From contig JAQVIB010000082.1 in assembly GCA_028695945.1 (NCBI GenBank), positions 1-8,468 on the forward strand: a stretch of 8,468 nt of DNA, read 5' to 3'. Each line of letters opens with the position of its first letter. Within the stretch, counting starts at the first letter, position 1. Below, one piece after another: positions 1-6,895 of this stretch. The notes beneath the pieces were generated by a model. It did no database searches, had not been told where the DNA came from, and worked only from the letters and a program-made list of their open reading frames with translations. The translations under genes were made by a program, and so were the position numbers. This stretch comes from Lachnospiraceae bacterium. Its GTDB lineage: Bacteria; Bacillota; Clostridia; Lachnospirales; Anaerotignaceae.

Positions 1-179
1 GAACTTTCAAAAAGCTGAACCAGTGCGTTGTCACCATTAACTTCAAGCACCTTACAACGTCTTATTTCACCATTTATAAGTTCTATTTCACCAAGCTCAT
101 CGTACTTAACACCTTCAACACCACTAACCAACATAAGAGGGCCTGCAACTTCTTGAATTGACTTATATTCTTTTATCAT
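1..179 (-). CDS. ntpB: V-type ATPase subunit B, N-terminal part (runs off left edge)
   Basis: This is the non-catalytic nucleotide-binding subunit of the V1 head, which alternates with subunit A in the A3B3 hexamer. Only the first 59 codons are in the window. The reading frame starts MIKEYKSIQEVAGPLMLV and continues through GEIRRCKVLEVNGDNALVQ and LFES, which matches the N-terminal beta-barrel of bacterial and archaeal B subunits (the NGEIR-x2-KVLEV strand pair is typical). The start is fixed by an ATGA overlap with the stop codon of ntpA, a classic sign of translational coupling. A purine-rich GGGAGGCGGAAG lies upstream inside the end of ntpA. The nucleotide site and the arginine finger are beyond the window. 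Also called atpB in the A/V-type naming. Confidence 0.93.
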   Translation of the reverse strand, partial: MIKEYKSIQEVAGPLMLVSGVEGVKYDELGEIELINGEIRRCKVLEVNGDNALVQLFES

Positions 180-1954
180 AATTCTTCCGCCTCCCTCTTA
201 ATAAGGTCTTTTATTTCACTTACAATACTGCTTTCTATATCGTCAAATGCTTTGTCAACCTCAGCTTCTGGGAAGTATTTTGCACGTCCAATTCTTTCAA
301 TTACAGGCATTTTTGTAAGCTTAACAATTGAAACGCCCTCTTTGATTGCCTTGCCGCCTTCTTCATAAAACTTTAGTATAAGGTTAAGCATTCTGTACTG
401 CTTATGAAGTGATGTATAGGTATCTACTTCGTGGAAAGAGTTCTGATGAAGGAAGTCCTCACGGATAGAACGAGTTACTTCAAGAATAAGTCTGTCAGAG
501 TGAGAAAGTGAATCCACACCAACCAACTGAACAATTTCCTGCAACTCTGCTTCTGTTTGCAAAAGACGCATTGCAGTTGCCCTTTGAGTAGAGAAATTAT
601 CATCAATATTTTTATCTGCCCAAACATCAATTTTATCCTGATAAAGTGAATAGCTTGTAAGCCAGTTAATAGCAGGGAAATGACGTTTGTAAGCAAGGGA
701 AGCATCTAAGCCCCAGAATACCTTTACAATACGAAGTGTTGCCTGAGAAACTGGTTCAGATGTATCACCGCCAGGAGGTGATACCGCACCAATTGCTGTA
801 AGTGTTCCCTCACGAGTATCGTTATCACCAAGGCACTGAACACGACCTGCACGCTCGTAGAACTGTGCAAGACGGCTTCCAAGATAAGCAGGGTAACCTT
901 CTTCACCTGGCATTTCCTCTAAACGTCCACTCATTTCACGAAGAGCCTCTGCCCAACGACTTGTTGAATCCGCCATAAGTGCTACGCTATATCCCATGTC
1001 ACGGAAATATTCTGCAATTGTAATACCTGTGTATATTGAAGCCTCACGAGCGGCAACAGGCATATCGGATGTATTTGCAATAAGTACAGTTCTTTGCATT
1101 AAACTTTCACCAGTACGTGGGTCAATAAGTTCTGGGAATTCAAGAAGAACGTCTGTCATCTCGTTTCCACGTTCACCACAACCAATGTAAACAACAATAT
1201 CAGCATTTGCCCACTTAGCAACCTGATGCTGTGTAACAGTTTTTCCACTTCCGAAGGGCCCAGGAATTGCCGCAACACCACCCTTAGTAACAGGGAAGAA
1301 TGTGTCCATAACACGCTGACCTGTAACAAGAAGTGAATCTGGGCTTTCTTTCTTTTTGTAAGGTCTTTCTTTACGAACAGGCCATTTCTGCATCATAGGT
1401 ACGGTAACATCCACACCTTTTTCGTTTGTAACAACACAAACTTCTTCTTCTACAGTAAATTCGCCTTCTTTGATAACCTTAACTGTTCCGTTAAGCTTAG
1501 GTGGAATCATAATTCTACATTCAACTACGGCTGTTTCTTGAACAACGCCAATTATATCGCCGCCTGTAACTTTATCGCCAACCTTAACTGTTGGTTTAAA
1601 CAGCCATTTCTTTTCTCTATCTAATGATGATACCTGCACGCCTTTTTCAATATTTGCACCACAAGCCTCATAAAGCTTTTCAAGTGGACGCTGAATACCA
1701 TCGTATATTGTAGAAATAAGCCCTGGTCCAAGTTCAACAGACATAGGTCTGCCTGTAGATACAACAGTTTCGCCAGGTCCAAGTCCGCTTGTTTCCTCAT
1801 ATACCTGAACAGAAGCTCTGTCGCCGTGCATTTCAATAATTTCACCTATTAGATTTTTGTCAGAAACCCTTACTACGTCGAACATATTGGCATCTCTCAT
1901 GCCTTCCGCAATAACCAGTGGTCCTGATACCTTAACTATTGTGCCTGTACTCAT
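176..1954 (-). CDS. ntpA: V-type ATPase catalytic subunit A
   Basis: This is the catalytic ATP-binding subunit of the V1 head on the cytoplasmic face. The product is 592 residues, about the same as E. hirae NtpA. Seen in order: N-terminal beta-barrel beginning MSTGTIVKVSGPLVIAEGM; the bulge domain specific to A/V-type A subunits (roughly residues 105-200); the P-loop GPFGSGKT at 232-239; GCGERGNE at 258-265, with the catalytic Glu at 261; and the ADSTSRWAEALRE segment near 328-340. The frame is also open up to a TTG at 1972, six codons upstream, but the ATG at 1954 is chosen because it gives the conserved MSTG start and has GAGTGGTGAT as a ribosome site 6 bases before it. It starts 30 bases after the ntpG stop and its TGA overlaps the ntpB ATG. 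All catalytic residues look intact. Confidence 0.97.
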   Translation of the reverse strand: MSTGTIVKVSGPLVIAEGMRDANMFDVVRVSDKNLIGEIIEMHGDRASVQVYEETSGLGPGETVVSTGRPMSVELGPGLISTIYDGIQRPLEKLYEACGANIEKGVQVSSLDREKKWLFKPTVKVGDKVTGGDIIGVVQETAVVECRIMIPPKLNGTVKVIKEGEFTVEEEVCVVTNEKGVDVTVPMMQKWPVRKERPYKKKESPDSLLVTGQRVMDTFFPVTKGGVAAIPGPFGSGKTVTQHQVAKWANADIVVYIGCGERGNEMTDVLLEFPELIDPRTGESLMQRTVLIANTSDMPVAAREASIYTGITIAEYFRDMGYSVALMADSTSRWAEALREMSGRLEEMPGEEGYPAYLGSRLAQFYERAGRVQCLGDNDTREGTLTAIGAVSPPGGDTSEPVSQATLRIVKVFWGLDASLAYKRHFPAINWLTSYSLYQDKIDVWADKNIDDNFSTQRATAMRLLQTEAELQEIVQLVGVDSLSHSDRLILEVTRSIREDFLHQNSFHEVDTYTSLHKQYRMLNLILKFYEEGGKAIKEGVSIVKLTKMPVIERIGRAKYFPEAEVDKAFDDIESSIVSEIKDLIKREAEEL

Positions 1955-1984
1955 GTATATATCACCACTCAATTCTATTAGTTT

Positions 1985-2305
1985 TTAATCTTCGCCAAAT
2001 AATATATCTGCACCTATAGCACGTTTTGCAGACTCTCGCACTTCATTAAGACCAATGCCCATACTACCTGTAATTCCAGGTACAACAATGATAGCAGGTA
2101 GCTGATTATCTTTGTACCTTGCAATGGTATCCTGTGCCATAAGTTTAGCCTGCTCTGTAATATAGATTATTGCGTAATTCTCTTCAACCAGCCTATGTAT
2201 GGTTTTTTTAATTTCATCAGCTTCATAAACTGGAAAAATATCCATACCAAGTGCAAGAAAGCCCATTACGCTGTCCTTGTCACCAATAACTCCAACCTTA
2301 TACAT
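1985..2305 (-). CDS. ntpG: V-type ATPase subunit F
   Basis: This is the small central-stalk subunit that binds the rotating D subunit and helps couple the V1 head to the membrane ring. The product is 106 residues, beginning MYKVGVIGDKDSVMGFLALGM. GDKDSV-x2-F-x2-GM is the family signature, followed by an alternating alpha/beta fold, a YAIIYITEQ strand, and the conserved PAIIVVPGITGSMGIG segment near residues 72-87. Two ATGs are in frame, at 2311 and 2305. The second is preferred because it gives the conserved MYKV start and has GAGGG 6 bases upstream. The start overlaps the end of ntpC by 8 bases, implying coupled translation. It is called NtpG in E. hirae and AtpF/subunit F elsewhere; it is not the coiled-coil NtpF. 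Confidence 0.93.
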   Translation of the reverse strand: MYKVGVIGDKDSVMGFLALGMDIFPVYEADEIKKTIHRLVEENYAIIYITEQAKLMAQDTIARYKDNQLPAIIVVPGITGSMGIGLNEVRESAKRAIGADILFGED

Positions 2306-3272
2306 AAGCATCCCTCAATCTTTCCTTAATTACATCGGGGTCAATATTGTTTACCTTGCTGTTTAGTATAATTCTTACGGTTTTAACCTCGGTCTCTCTT
2401 GCATAAATGTAAGCGACCATTGGCTCAAGTGTAAGGGATACATATTTTGCATCCTTTACAAACAACATAAGGTAATCATCACATTGTTTTTCAAAAGCAG
2501 TAAACCCTTTTGTCATGTTTTCACACAGTGCTTCATAATAAGTCCCTTTAAACCCAGACGCTGGATTTTCAGCATTAAATGCTGTTTTAAAGCTATCTAA
2601 ACCTAAAGTTCCGCCCTCAACAAACACCAACGTAAACATTTCAAAAGTTTTTTTCATATTTTTAATACGTAAAAAGCTTTTTAAGTTTGTAAGGTCACAA
2701 ACATACTGCATGTATCTTTTTACAAAGTTGTTATCGCTTCCATCTGCTGTAGCATTCATATCTTTGAAAGCGGCCTTGTCTAAAACAATATCTATCATTT
2801 GTCCGCTTAATGTTTTGCCGTAAACTGAATATGCCTCAGCAACCGCCTCTGCCATATTTGCGGGCAAAGTATCGTATGCTTTCATTTGAAAAGCCGATTT
2901 AAGCACCTCAACACTTACTGTTCCGCCACCAACAAGATAATTACTACCGTCAACGCCTGAAATATCTTGCTTAATCAAAACCTTTAGGTTATGATAGTCA
3001 TTTTTAAGTAAAAAAACGTCCATAAATCGCTGTCCGCTAACAAGTTCTGCCACGTCGGCATATGCTTTTGCAAGCTGTGCCGCCAAAGCTTCCTCATATT
3101 CTTTAACACCAAGGCTATTTCCGTTACCATAACCGGCTTCCGAAAGTATTTTAAGTGCCTCCTCGGTAGTTTTTGCTTCTGCCATTTGTATATAGTTTTT
3201 TTCTGTAAGAAGCGACCTTTCAAGCATTCTAATACGGGCTACGGCGTAAGGATAAATTTGGTCGTTTGCCAT
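2298..3272 (-). CDS. ntpC: V-type ATPase subunit C (AC39/d family)
   Basis: This funnel-shaped subunit sits between the central rotor stalk and the membrane K ring. The product is 324 residues, the usual length for bacterial NtpC. It begins MANDQIYPYAVARIRMLERS and is mostly helical, with the repeated three-fold helical pattern of the vATP-synt_AC39 family: the YAVARIRMLE opening, a DYHNLKVLIKQD segment near residues 112-123, and an ARETEVKTVRIIL segment near 290-302 whose basic and acidic pattern is typical of the C-terminal repeat. The start is well set: a full AAGGAGGT site lies 6 bases before the ATG and contains the stop codon region of ntpE, 12 bases upstream. Its 3' end overlaps ntpG. 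Confidence 0.94.
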   Translation of the reverse strand: MANDQIYPYAVARIRMLERSLLTEKNYIQMAEAKTTEEALKILSEAGYGNGNSLGVKEYEEALAAQLAKAYADVAELVSGQRFMDVFLLKNDYHNLKVLIKQDISGVDGSNYLVGGGTVSVEVLKSAFQMKAYDTLPANMAEAVAEAYSVYGKTLSGQMIDIVLDKAAFKDMNATADGSDNNFVKRYMQYVCDLTNLKSFLRIKNMKKTFEMFTLVFVEGGTLGLDSFKTAFNAENPASGFKGTYYEALCENMTKGFTAFEKQCDDYLMLFVKDAKYVSLTLEPMVAYIYARETEVKTVRIILNSKVNNIDPDVIKERLRDAYV

Positions 3273-3284
3273 TTTTAAACCTCC

Positions 3285-3854
3285 TTAACCGAACAGTATT
3301 CCTGCCGCAATCTGTTCTATATCTTCCTTCTCTACAGAAATTATGGATTCAAAGGAGTAATTATATTCAATATCACCCTTTTTAACTATAAATCCACCGT
3401 TAATATCTCTTGTTTCTTCAGAAACCTTGTAACCATTTGAGGCTACCTCTTTGCCAAAAGAGTCCTTGTCTTTTTTGCTGAATATAATTTCTGAATCCTT
3501 ATCAATTTCTGCCTTATCAAGCATACCAATAATTATTACTTTATATTCAACATCTGTTAGTGATAATAGTTTGGCCTTTGCCGCTTCAATTACCTCTTCC
3601 ATTGTGGACTGCTTTTGTGTAAGTATCATTTTCTTTGCCAACATTTCTGCTGATGAAATTTGTTTTGCGGCAGCTTTATCCGCCTCTGCCTGTGCTAATT
3701 CACTTAACGCTTGAGATTCTTTCTGTGCCTTTGCTTTTGCCGCTTCAAGCACCGCCTCTGCTTCTCTTGTAGCCGCATCAGTTATTATCTTAGCCTCAGC
3801 CTTTGCATCTGCAAGTATTTTGTCAATCATATTTTGACCGTTACCGTTACTCAT
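3285..3854 (-). CDS. ntpE: V-type ATPase subunit E (peripheral stalk)
   Basis: This peripheral stalk subunit pairs with the G/H-type coiled-coil subunit to hold the A3B3 head against subunit I. The product is 189 residues. Residues 10-95 are a long Ala/Glu/Lys-rich helix that should form a coiled coil (for example KAEAKIITDAATREAEAVLE). Residues 100-189 form the globular alpha/beta domain, with the conserved RDINGGFIVKKGDIEYNYSF segment, which packs on the head. The ATG at 3854 is preferred over the ATG eight codons later, which lacks a ribosome site. An AAGGAGG lies upstream but at a rather long spacing and is partly paired in a small predicted hairpin (separate entry). The gene starts 40 bases after ntpK and ends 12 bases before ntpC. 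Confidence 0.93.
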   Translation of the reverse strand: MSNGNGQNMIDKILADAKAEAKIITDAATREAEAVLEAAKAKAQKESQALSELAQAEADKAAAKQISSAEMLAKKMILTQKQSTMEEVIEAAKAKLLSLTDVEYKVIIIGMLDKAEIDKDSEIIFSKKDKDSFGKEVASNGYKVSEETRDINGGFIVKKGDIEYNYSFESIISVEKEDIEQIAAGILFG

Positions 3855-3870
3855 AGGAGTTCTTCCTCCT
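3852..3870 (-). promoter_or_regulatory. Hairpin covering the ntpE ribosome site
   Basis: In the mRNA, AGGAG of the ribosome site (3870-3866) can pair with CTCCT (3859-3855) across a GAAGAA loop, and the stem ends directly at the ATG. The pairing is perfect over 5 bp but short. If it forms, it would lower ntpE initiation relative to ntpK just upstream. That would suit the stoichiometry of the complex (about ten K per two E), but this is inference. Confidence 0.4.
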
Positions 3871-3894
3871 TCTTATTATTTTTATTTTAATTAA

Positions 3895-4368
3895 TTATAA
3901 TACAATGCTGTTAATCATAAGGAATGAAATAAGAAGTGCAAGTACGGCATAAGTTTCAACCATAGCTGTAAAAATCATACCTTTTGCAAGTTCGCTTGGT
4001 TTTTTACCAACAAGCATAATAGCCGCTGCTGCCGCTTTGCCCTGTGCAACTGCGGAAAAAATACCAACTAAACCAATAGGAAGTGATGCAGCAAGAATGT
4101 AAGCACCCTGGGAAACAGAAATGTCCACAAGTCCGCCGCCTAATAAACCAACTTTAAGTAAAATAATAAATGCAATAAGAAGGCCATAAATACCCTGTGT
4201 ACCCGGAAGAGCCTGAAGAACCAGAACCTGACCAAACTTATTAGGGTCTTCAGAAACAACACCTGACGCTGCCTGACCTGCTATACCAATACCTATTGCA
4301 CTGCCGATACCTGCTAACGCTGCCATTGCAGCACCCATTAATGCGAAAACCTGTCCGTTAAATTCCAT
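3895..4368 (-). CDS. ntpK: V-type ATPase proteolipid subunit K (rotor ring)
   Basis: This is the membrane ring subunit that carries the transported ion. The product is 157 residues, made of two tandem c-type hairpins (four membrane helices), each with a glycine-rich first helix (GIGSAIGIGIAG near 20-31; LPIGLVGIFSAVAQG near 96-110). As in E. hirae NtpK, only the second hairpin has the ion-carrying acid, E138 in MIFTAMVETYAVL; the first has LPGTQG in the matching place. L54, T57, Q58, Q109 and E138 correspond to the residues that coordinate Na+ in the E. hirae ring (L61, T64, Q65, Q110, E139), so sodium specificity is predicted. The ATG directly follows the ntpI stop (TAAATG), with AAAGGAGG 8 bases upstream inside the end of ntpI. 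Confidence 0.96.
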   Translation of the reverse strand: MEFNGQVFALMGAAMAALAGIGSAIGIGIAGQAASGVVSEDPNKFGQVLVLQALPGTQGIYGLLIAFIILLKVGLLGGGLVDISVSQGAYILAASLPIGLVGIFSAVAQGKAAAAAIMLVGKKPSELAKGMIFTAMVETYAVLALLISFLMINSIVL

Positions 4369-6345
4369 TTACTTTTCCTCCTTTATTATCTCAACATATT
4401 TTGTCTTTTTGTTGAATGGGTTAAAGGCTACGCCGCCACCCTCGAAAAATTTTCCAAAAAATTCTACATATTGAAGTCTACTTGAGTGAACAAAAGTTCC
4501 CAGTACATTAATAGCAAGGTTAAAAGTATGCCCAATAACAAAGGCTATTAACATTACAATTGCACCGCCAATACCTCCACCTGCCATAGAACCTAAAGTA
4601 TTAATAACCTGTGAAATAACACCTGTTGCAAGTCCAAGTGCCAGCAATCTTGAATATGAAAGCACATCAGATAAATAACCTGTTATACCATAAAGGCTAC
4701 CAAGTCCTCCTAAAAGCTTTCCAATTATACTCTTCTTTTCACGTCCAGCGGTTAATAAAATACCTACTGCCCCAACTATAGACATATATTTTCCTACACT
4801 TGCTAAGCCAACGCTTTCGCCTATACCAAAAAGCACAAGCCCTATCAGCAGTACATACCAAAGAAAAATATCGCAAAGTGCATCAACTGGTCGTCCATCT
4901 TTAATTAGTATATAAGCCTTAAGACCCATGCCCACAAATAAATGAATTGCACCTAGAATAAGTGAAAAAACTAAAAGTGTCATTGGTTCCTGTATAGGAT
5001 TAAACCAAACTGCATTAACCACTATATCTTTGTTAAAAAGTGTTTTTGCCGCAACTGGTATAAAATCACCAAAATAACCGCCAAACATTACACCCCAAAA
5101 TGCAGTTGAAATACCGCAGAACATAAACAGCTTTACTAACTTTTTCAACATGCCCTCAAGTCTAAACCTATTAAGCAAAATGAAACATCCCACTGCCAAT
5201 ATAATTCCGTAGCCAGTGTCACTTAGCATCATGCCAAAAAATATAAAGTAGAATGGTGCCAAAAAAGGTGTTGGGTCTATATCGTTTACCGAAGGCACAC
5301 TATAAAGGTTTGTTATTGCCTCAAACGGTTCCACAATAGCATTTTGTTTAAGAAAAACAGGAGCCTCTTCACCCTTTTCAGGTGTTTTAAAATCATAGAA
5401 ACATCCGTTTTCTTCTAAAACCTTTTTTACATCATCTTCTTTTGCCTTAGGTAGCCATCCGTCAAAATAAAAAGCTGTTTTAGTCTTTACTATATTTGAT
5501 AATATTTTAGCCTTGTCACGGTCTATAATATAATCATCATGAAGCATTTCCACATCAGCCCTGTTTACTGCCATCTGGGATAACTGCTCCTCTAGGTTTA
5601 AAATATTCTTTTTAATTTCTTCCAGTTCCTTTTCAAATTTAACAATATTTTCGTTAGCTTTACCAGAAACCTCATTGAAAGCTATTGGAGTGAAGTTATT
5701 AAGTCGTAAAACATCTAAAACTTCATCCTTTTCTTCGTTAAGGCACACAACCGATAAATAACTTTGCTGTTCGTCTGATGAAACCTTATAAACTACTGCT
5801 CCTTGGCTCTTTTCGCTTACAGCTCTTTCCACATCCTCAACCACAGCTGTGGCTGGAACTGTTCCAATAACAATACTTGTGAACCTTGTTCCTGTCATAT
5901 CCAATGGAAGGTCATACTGTACCCAAGGTTTTAACCCTATAATTGCAGTATTTATTTTGTTTTCTTCATTTTTCAAACGAGTTATCTGCTTGTAAATACC
6001 ATTTACATCTGCCACAGTTTCCTCAATAACATCTCTGTTTTTCAGCTTAGCTTCAAACTCACTTTCCTTCATAGGTTTTCTAACCTTAATGAACGGCTTC
6101 TTACCCTTATCATACTTGTTAAGTGCATCCAAAGCATTACTAGCCTCAGAAATTTTTGTATCTAAACTATTAACGGTTACTTCGTCGCCATCTTTTTCTA
6201 CCAAAGGTGACCATTCCTCGTCTGTAAGCTTCCCATCTTGATTATTTATCTCCACAACACCTAGGTCCATAAGTCCCTTAAGTATTTGGGGTTTGTGGTC
6301 GTTAAGCCCAATGACACTAATCTTGCTTAATTCAACTGTCGCCAT
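4369..6345 (-). CDS. ntpI: V-type ATPase subunit I (a-type membrane stator)
   Basis: This stator subunit forms the ion half-channels against the K ring and anchors the two peripheral stalks. The product is 658 residues. The N-terminal half (1-350) is cytoplasmic, with alpha/beta parts and coiled-coil stretches (around 104-132 and 230-262). The C-terminal half has about seven or eight membrane helices from about residue 360 (PFYFIFFGMMLSDTGYG is a strongly conserved opening helix). Two arginines expected to face the ring are present: R566 in SYSRLLALGLATG and R623 in HSSRLQYVEFF. R623 lies 35 residues from the C-terminus, as in E. hirae NtpI (R629). The conserved E628 follows. The start overlaps the end of ntpF by 14 bases. 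The stop abuts the ntpK ATG. Confidence 0.96.
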   Translation of the reverse strand: MATVELSKISVIGLNDHKPQILKGLMDLGVVEINNQDGKLTDEEWSPLVEKDGDEVTVNSLDTKISEASNALDALNKYDKGKKPFIKVRKPMKESEFEAKLKNRDVIEETVADVNGIYKQITRLKNEENKINTAIIGLKPWVQYDLPLDMTGTRFTSIVIGTVPATAVVEDVERAVSEKSQGAVVYKVSSDEQQSYLSVVCLNEEKDEVLDVLRLNNFTPIAFNEVSGKANENIVKFEKELEEIKKNILNLEEQLSQMAVNRADVEMLHDDYIIDRDKAKILSNIVKTKTAFYFDGWLPKAKEDDVKKVLEENGCFYDFKTPEKGEEAPVFLKQNAIVEPFEAITNLYSVPSVNDIDPTPFLAPFYFIFFGMMLSDTGYGIILAVGCFILLNRFRLEGMLKKLVKLFMFCGISTAFWGVMFGGYFGDFIPVAAKTLFNKDIVVNAVWFNPIQEPMTLLVFSLILGAIHLFVGMGLKAYILIKDGRPVDALCDIFLWYVLLIGLVLFGIGESVGLASVGKYMSIVGAVGILLTAGREKKSIIGKLLGGLGSLYGITGYLSDVLSYSRLLALGLATGVISQVINTLGSMAGGGIGGAIVMLIAFVIGHTFNLAINVLGTFVHSSRLQYVEFFGKFFEGGGVAFNPFNKKTKYVEIIKEEK

Positions 6346-6658
6346 TTATGCCCACTACCTTTCCTATTACGGCTTTAATTGCCTCAGCCTTTTTTTTCTC
6401 TGCCTCTTGTGCTACCTCCTTGCATTTGCCTTCAGCCTCGGCTATTATTTTTTCTACCTTTTGACGACTATTTTTCACTGCATCGTCAATTAGTTTTTCC
6501 TCACTTGCTTTAGCTGTTTTCTTAGCCTGGGCAAGAATCTGGACTGAATCTTCGTTTGCCTTTGCCTTTATGGCATCAGCATCGGCAATAGCTTTCGCTT
6601 TTATAGCGTCCACTTCTTTTTCAGCCTCAACAATGTTTTTAATAATCTCAAACGCCAC
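6332..6658 (-). CDS. ntpF: V-type ATPase G/H-type coiled-coil stalk subunit
   Basis: First gene of the operon. It encodes the partner of subunit E in the peripheral stalk. The product is 108 residues and almost entirely one Ala/Lys/Glu-rich helix (AFEIIKNIVEAEKEVDAIK at the start, then repeated KAKA and AEAE-type heptads), as expected for NtpF/AhaH-type proteins. Assignment rests on the coiled-coil composition, the length and its place just before ntpI. Two GTG starts are in frame, at 6667 and 6658. The second is preferred because GAGAGGTGAT sits at good spacing before it, while the first lies inside that ribosome site. Both would be non-ATG starts, which may keep output low. It overlaps ntpI by 14 bases. 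The operon promoter is in the intergenic region upstream. Confidence 0.88.
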   Translation of the reverse strand: MAFEIIKNIVEAEKEVDAIKAKAIADADAIKAKANEDSVQILAQAKKTAKASEEKLIDDAVKNSRQKVEKIIAEAEGKCKEVAQEAEKKKAEAIKAVIGKVVGINGDS

Positions 6659-6684
6659 CTTAATCACCTCTCTTATTCTTAAGA

Positions 6685-6721
6685 TGTTACATATGCTAAA
6701 TAGTTTTTAACTATTGTAACA
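6685..6721. promoter_or_regulatory. Nested palindrome over the proximal ntpF promoter (candidate operator)
   Basis: A perfect inverted repeat, AATAGTT-TTT-AACTATT (6699-6715), is enclosed by a second inverted repeat, TGTTAC (6685-6690) and GTAACA (6716-6721). The inner palindrome overlaps the candidate extended -10 and its expected start site, so a bound protein would block that promoter. If transcription comes from the farther promoter, the same bases could instead fold in the leader RNA. The binding protein is unknown; the neighbouring ROK regulator is a candidate by position only. Confidence 0.5.
6713..6721 (-). promoter_or_regulatory. Candidate extended -10 promoter close to ntpF
   Basis: On the minus strand TGTTACAAT gives the TG-N motif plus a -10 of TACAAT (5 of 6 to consensus). 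No good -35 lies 16-18 bases before it. Transcription would start near 6706, giving a leader of about 48 bases before the GTG at 6658. It is weaker than the promoter at 6891-6919. Confidence 0.35.
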
Positions 6722-6755
6722 GCATTTATTAAGTAGTTTTTTGTTAAAAAAATAA

Positions 6756-6786
6756 TTTGTCAAATAAATATCATCTTTGTCAAATA
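6756..6786. repeat. Two direct copies of TTTGTCAAATA, 20 bp apart
   Basis: TTTGTCAAATA occurs at 6756-6766 and again at 6776-6786. The exact pitch is 20 bp, close to two helical turns, so both copies face the same side of DNA. The core TTTGNCAAA is itself symmetric. A related TTTGTCAAG lies at 6912-6920. On the minus strand each copy contains TTGACA, but no -10 follows at proper distance, so they look more like protein sites than promoters. Confidence 0.45.
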
Positions 6787-6799
6787 GTTAAAAAGTATG
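6783..6799. promoter_or_regulatory. Second copy of the ntp palindrome
   Basis: AATAGTTAAAAAGTATG matches the reverse complement of the 6699-6715 palindrome at 15 of 17 positions, with the first 12 bases identical. The centres of the two sites are 84 bp apart, about eight helical turns. This is the layout expected for a pair of operators, but may also come from AT-rich composition. Confidence 0.35.
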
Positions 6800-6809
6800 A
6801 TAATTGACT

Positions 6810-6840
6810 ACAAAAAACGTGAAAGCGTTACTGTTTTTGT
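6810..6840. promoter_or_regulatory. 31-bp palindrome with a CG-containing core
   Basis: Perfect 7-bp arms ACAAAAA (6810-6816) and TTTTTGT (6834-6840) flank a partly symmetric core, GTGAAAGCGTTAC (6819-6831). The core TGAAAGCGTTACTG agrees with 12 of 14 positions of a catabolite-responsive (cre) consensus but misses the closing CA. Read as RNA from the far ntp promoter, it would be an imperfect hairpin in the leader. It is a candidate operator for a LacI/CcpA- or ROK-type regulator. Confidence 0.45.
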
Positions 6841-6862
6841 GGTATATGATAAAAACATATCC
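6841..6862. repeat. Imperfect palindrome with GGTATATG and CATATCC arms
   Basis: GGTATATG (6841-6848) and CATATCC (6856-6862) are inverted copies apart from one extra base, around an AT-only loop; ATATG/CATAT is perfect. It starts directly at the edge of the 6810-6840 palindrome and lies about 30 bases downstream of the -10 of the main minus-strand promoter, so it would be within the early leader. Confidence 0.3.
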
Positions 6863-6886
6863 AATTCCCCATTTTTACTGTATAAA

Positions 6887-6895
6887 TGTTATAAT
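6887..6895 (+). promoter_or_regulatory. Rightward extended -10, overlapping the leftward -10
   Basis: TGTTATAAT on the plus strand is a perfect extended -10 (TG, one base, TATAAT). It occupies the same bases as the leftward -10 TATTAT. There is no recognisable -35 at 16-18 bases. If active, it would give the ROK gene a second, long-leader transcript (about 260 bases). Confidence 0.35.

Noticed and set aside
475..1845. Several open frames inside ntpA on both strands (for example 475-705, 724-906, 996-1190, 1621-1845).
   Set aside because: They lie within the well-conserved ntpA coding sequence, have no ribosome sites and give low-complexity products typical of shadow frames.
1955..1972. Longer ntpA starting at TTG 1972.
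   Set aside because: It would need a rare start inside the ribosome site region of the ATG at 1954 and adds six residues not typical of the family.
6758..6783. Two TTGACA hexamers on the minus strand as -35 boxes for ntpF.
   Set aside because: No acceptable -10 lies 16-18 bases downstream of either; they are better explained as parts of the TTTGTCAAATA repeat.
6828..6872. 14-codon frame (MGNWICFYHIPQKQ) on the minus strand in the leader of the ATPase transcript, a possible leader peptide.
   Set aside because: It has no ribosome site and begins only about 12 bases after the predicted transcription start; there is no codon run suggesting attenuation.
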